Assembly: GCA_029983575.1 (NCBI GenBank)
Contig: JASBZE010000098.1
Location: forward strand, 1-5,975
Length of the DNA: 5,975 nt
From: Peptostreptococcaceae bacterium
GTDB lineage: Bacteria; Bacillota; Clostridia; Peptostreptococcales; Peptostreptococcaceae
Direction of reading: 5' to 3'
Part shown: piece after piece, positions 5,946 through 5,975 of the stretch
How positions within the stretch are numbered: position 1 is the stretch's first letter
Layout of the letters: every line of letters begins with the position of its first letter
Notes under the pieces: generated by a model
What the model saw: only the letters and a program-made list of their open reading frames with translations
What the model was told of the DNA's origin: nothing
Databases searched by the model: none
Made by a program: the position numbers and the translations under genes

Positions 5946-5975
5946 CTAAAATGTAAAAATCGCCATGTATTTTAG

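Noticed and set aside
5946..5975. Hairpin CTAAAAT/ATTTTAG at the right edge
   Set aside because: Seven pairs with mostly A-T content plus two G-U pairs and no visible T-run before the window ends; it may be the start of a terminator but cannot be judged.

Overview
The window looks like a chromosomal segment of a low-GC Gram-positive anaerobe, most likely a Clostridia/Tissierellia-type Firmicute. The basis is AT-rich intergenic DNA, strong GGAGG-type ribosome binding sites, a TTG start, a YitT-family protein, a MepA-like MATE transporter and an apparent selenocysteine gene. The genus cannot be named from the sequence alone.

Layout: (1) On the minus strand, from 1356 to the left edge, is a sodium:solute symporter whose C-terminal end lies outside the window. 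(2) An AT-rich divergent intergenic region of 568 bases follows, with several palindromes and a degenerate tandem repeat but no convincing gene. (3) At 1925-3286 (+) is a complete FAD/NAD(P)H-dependent NADH peroxidase/NADH oxidase-like flavoprotein. It is interrupted at codon 42 by an in-frame UGA, exactly where this family carries its single redox-active cysteine. (4) A terminator-like hairpin and an extended -10 promoter separate it from (5) a YitT-family membrane protein (3513-4460, +). (6) A MATE-family efflux protein (4595-5932, +) follows.

The main discovery is gene 3. A hairpin with 9 perfect base pairs and a GGA loop lies 22 nucleotides after the UGA, as expected of a bacterial SECIS element. 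The translated product contains no cysteine at all, and the catalytic His10 and all FAD/NAD motifs are kept. I read it as a selenoprotein, a peroxidase/oxidase with Sec42 in place of Cys42, rather than a pseudogene. A standard gene caller would drop its first 104 residues, including the active site.

The flanking genes have no evident functional link to the selenoprotein. The symporter is divergent, and yitT appears to have its own promoter. The stop codons of yitT and of the MATE gene are each overlapped by a short tandem duplication (34 bp and 17 bp), which suggests recent slippage events at gene ends.
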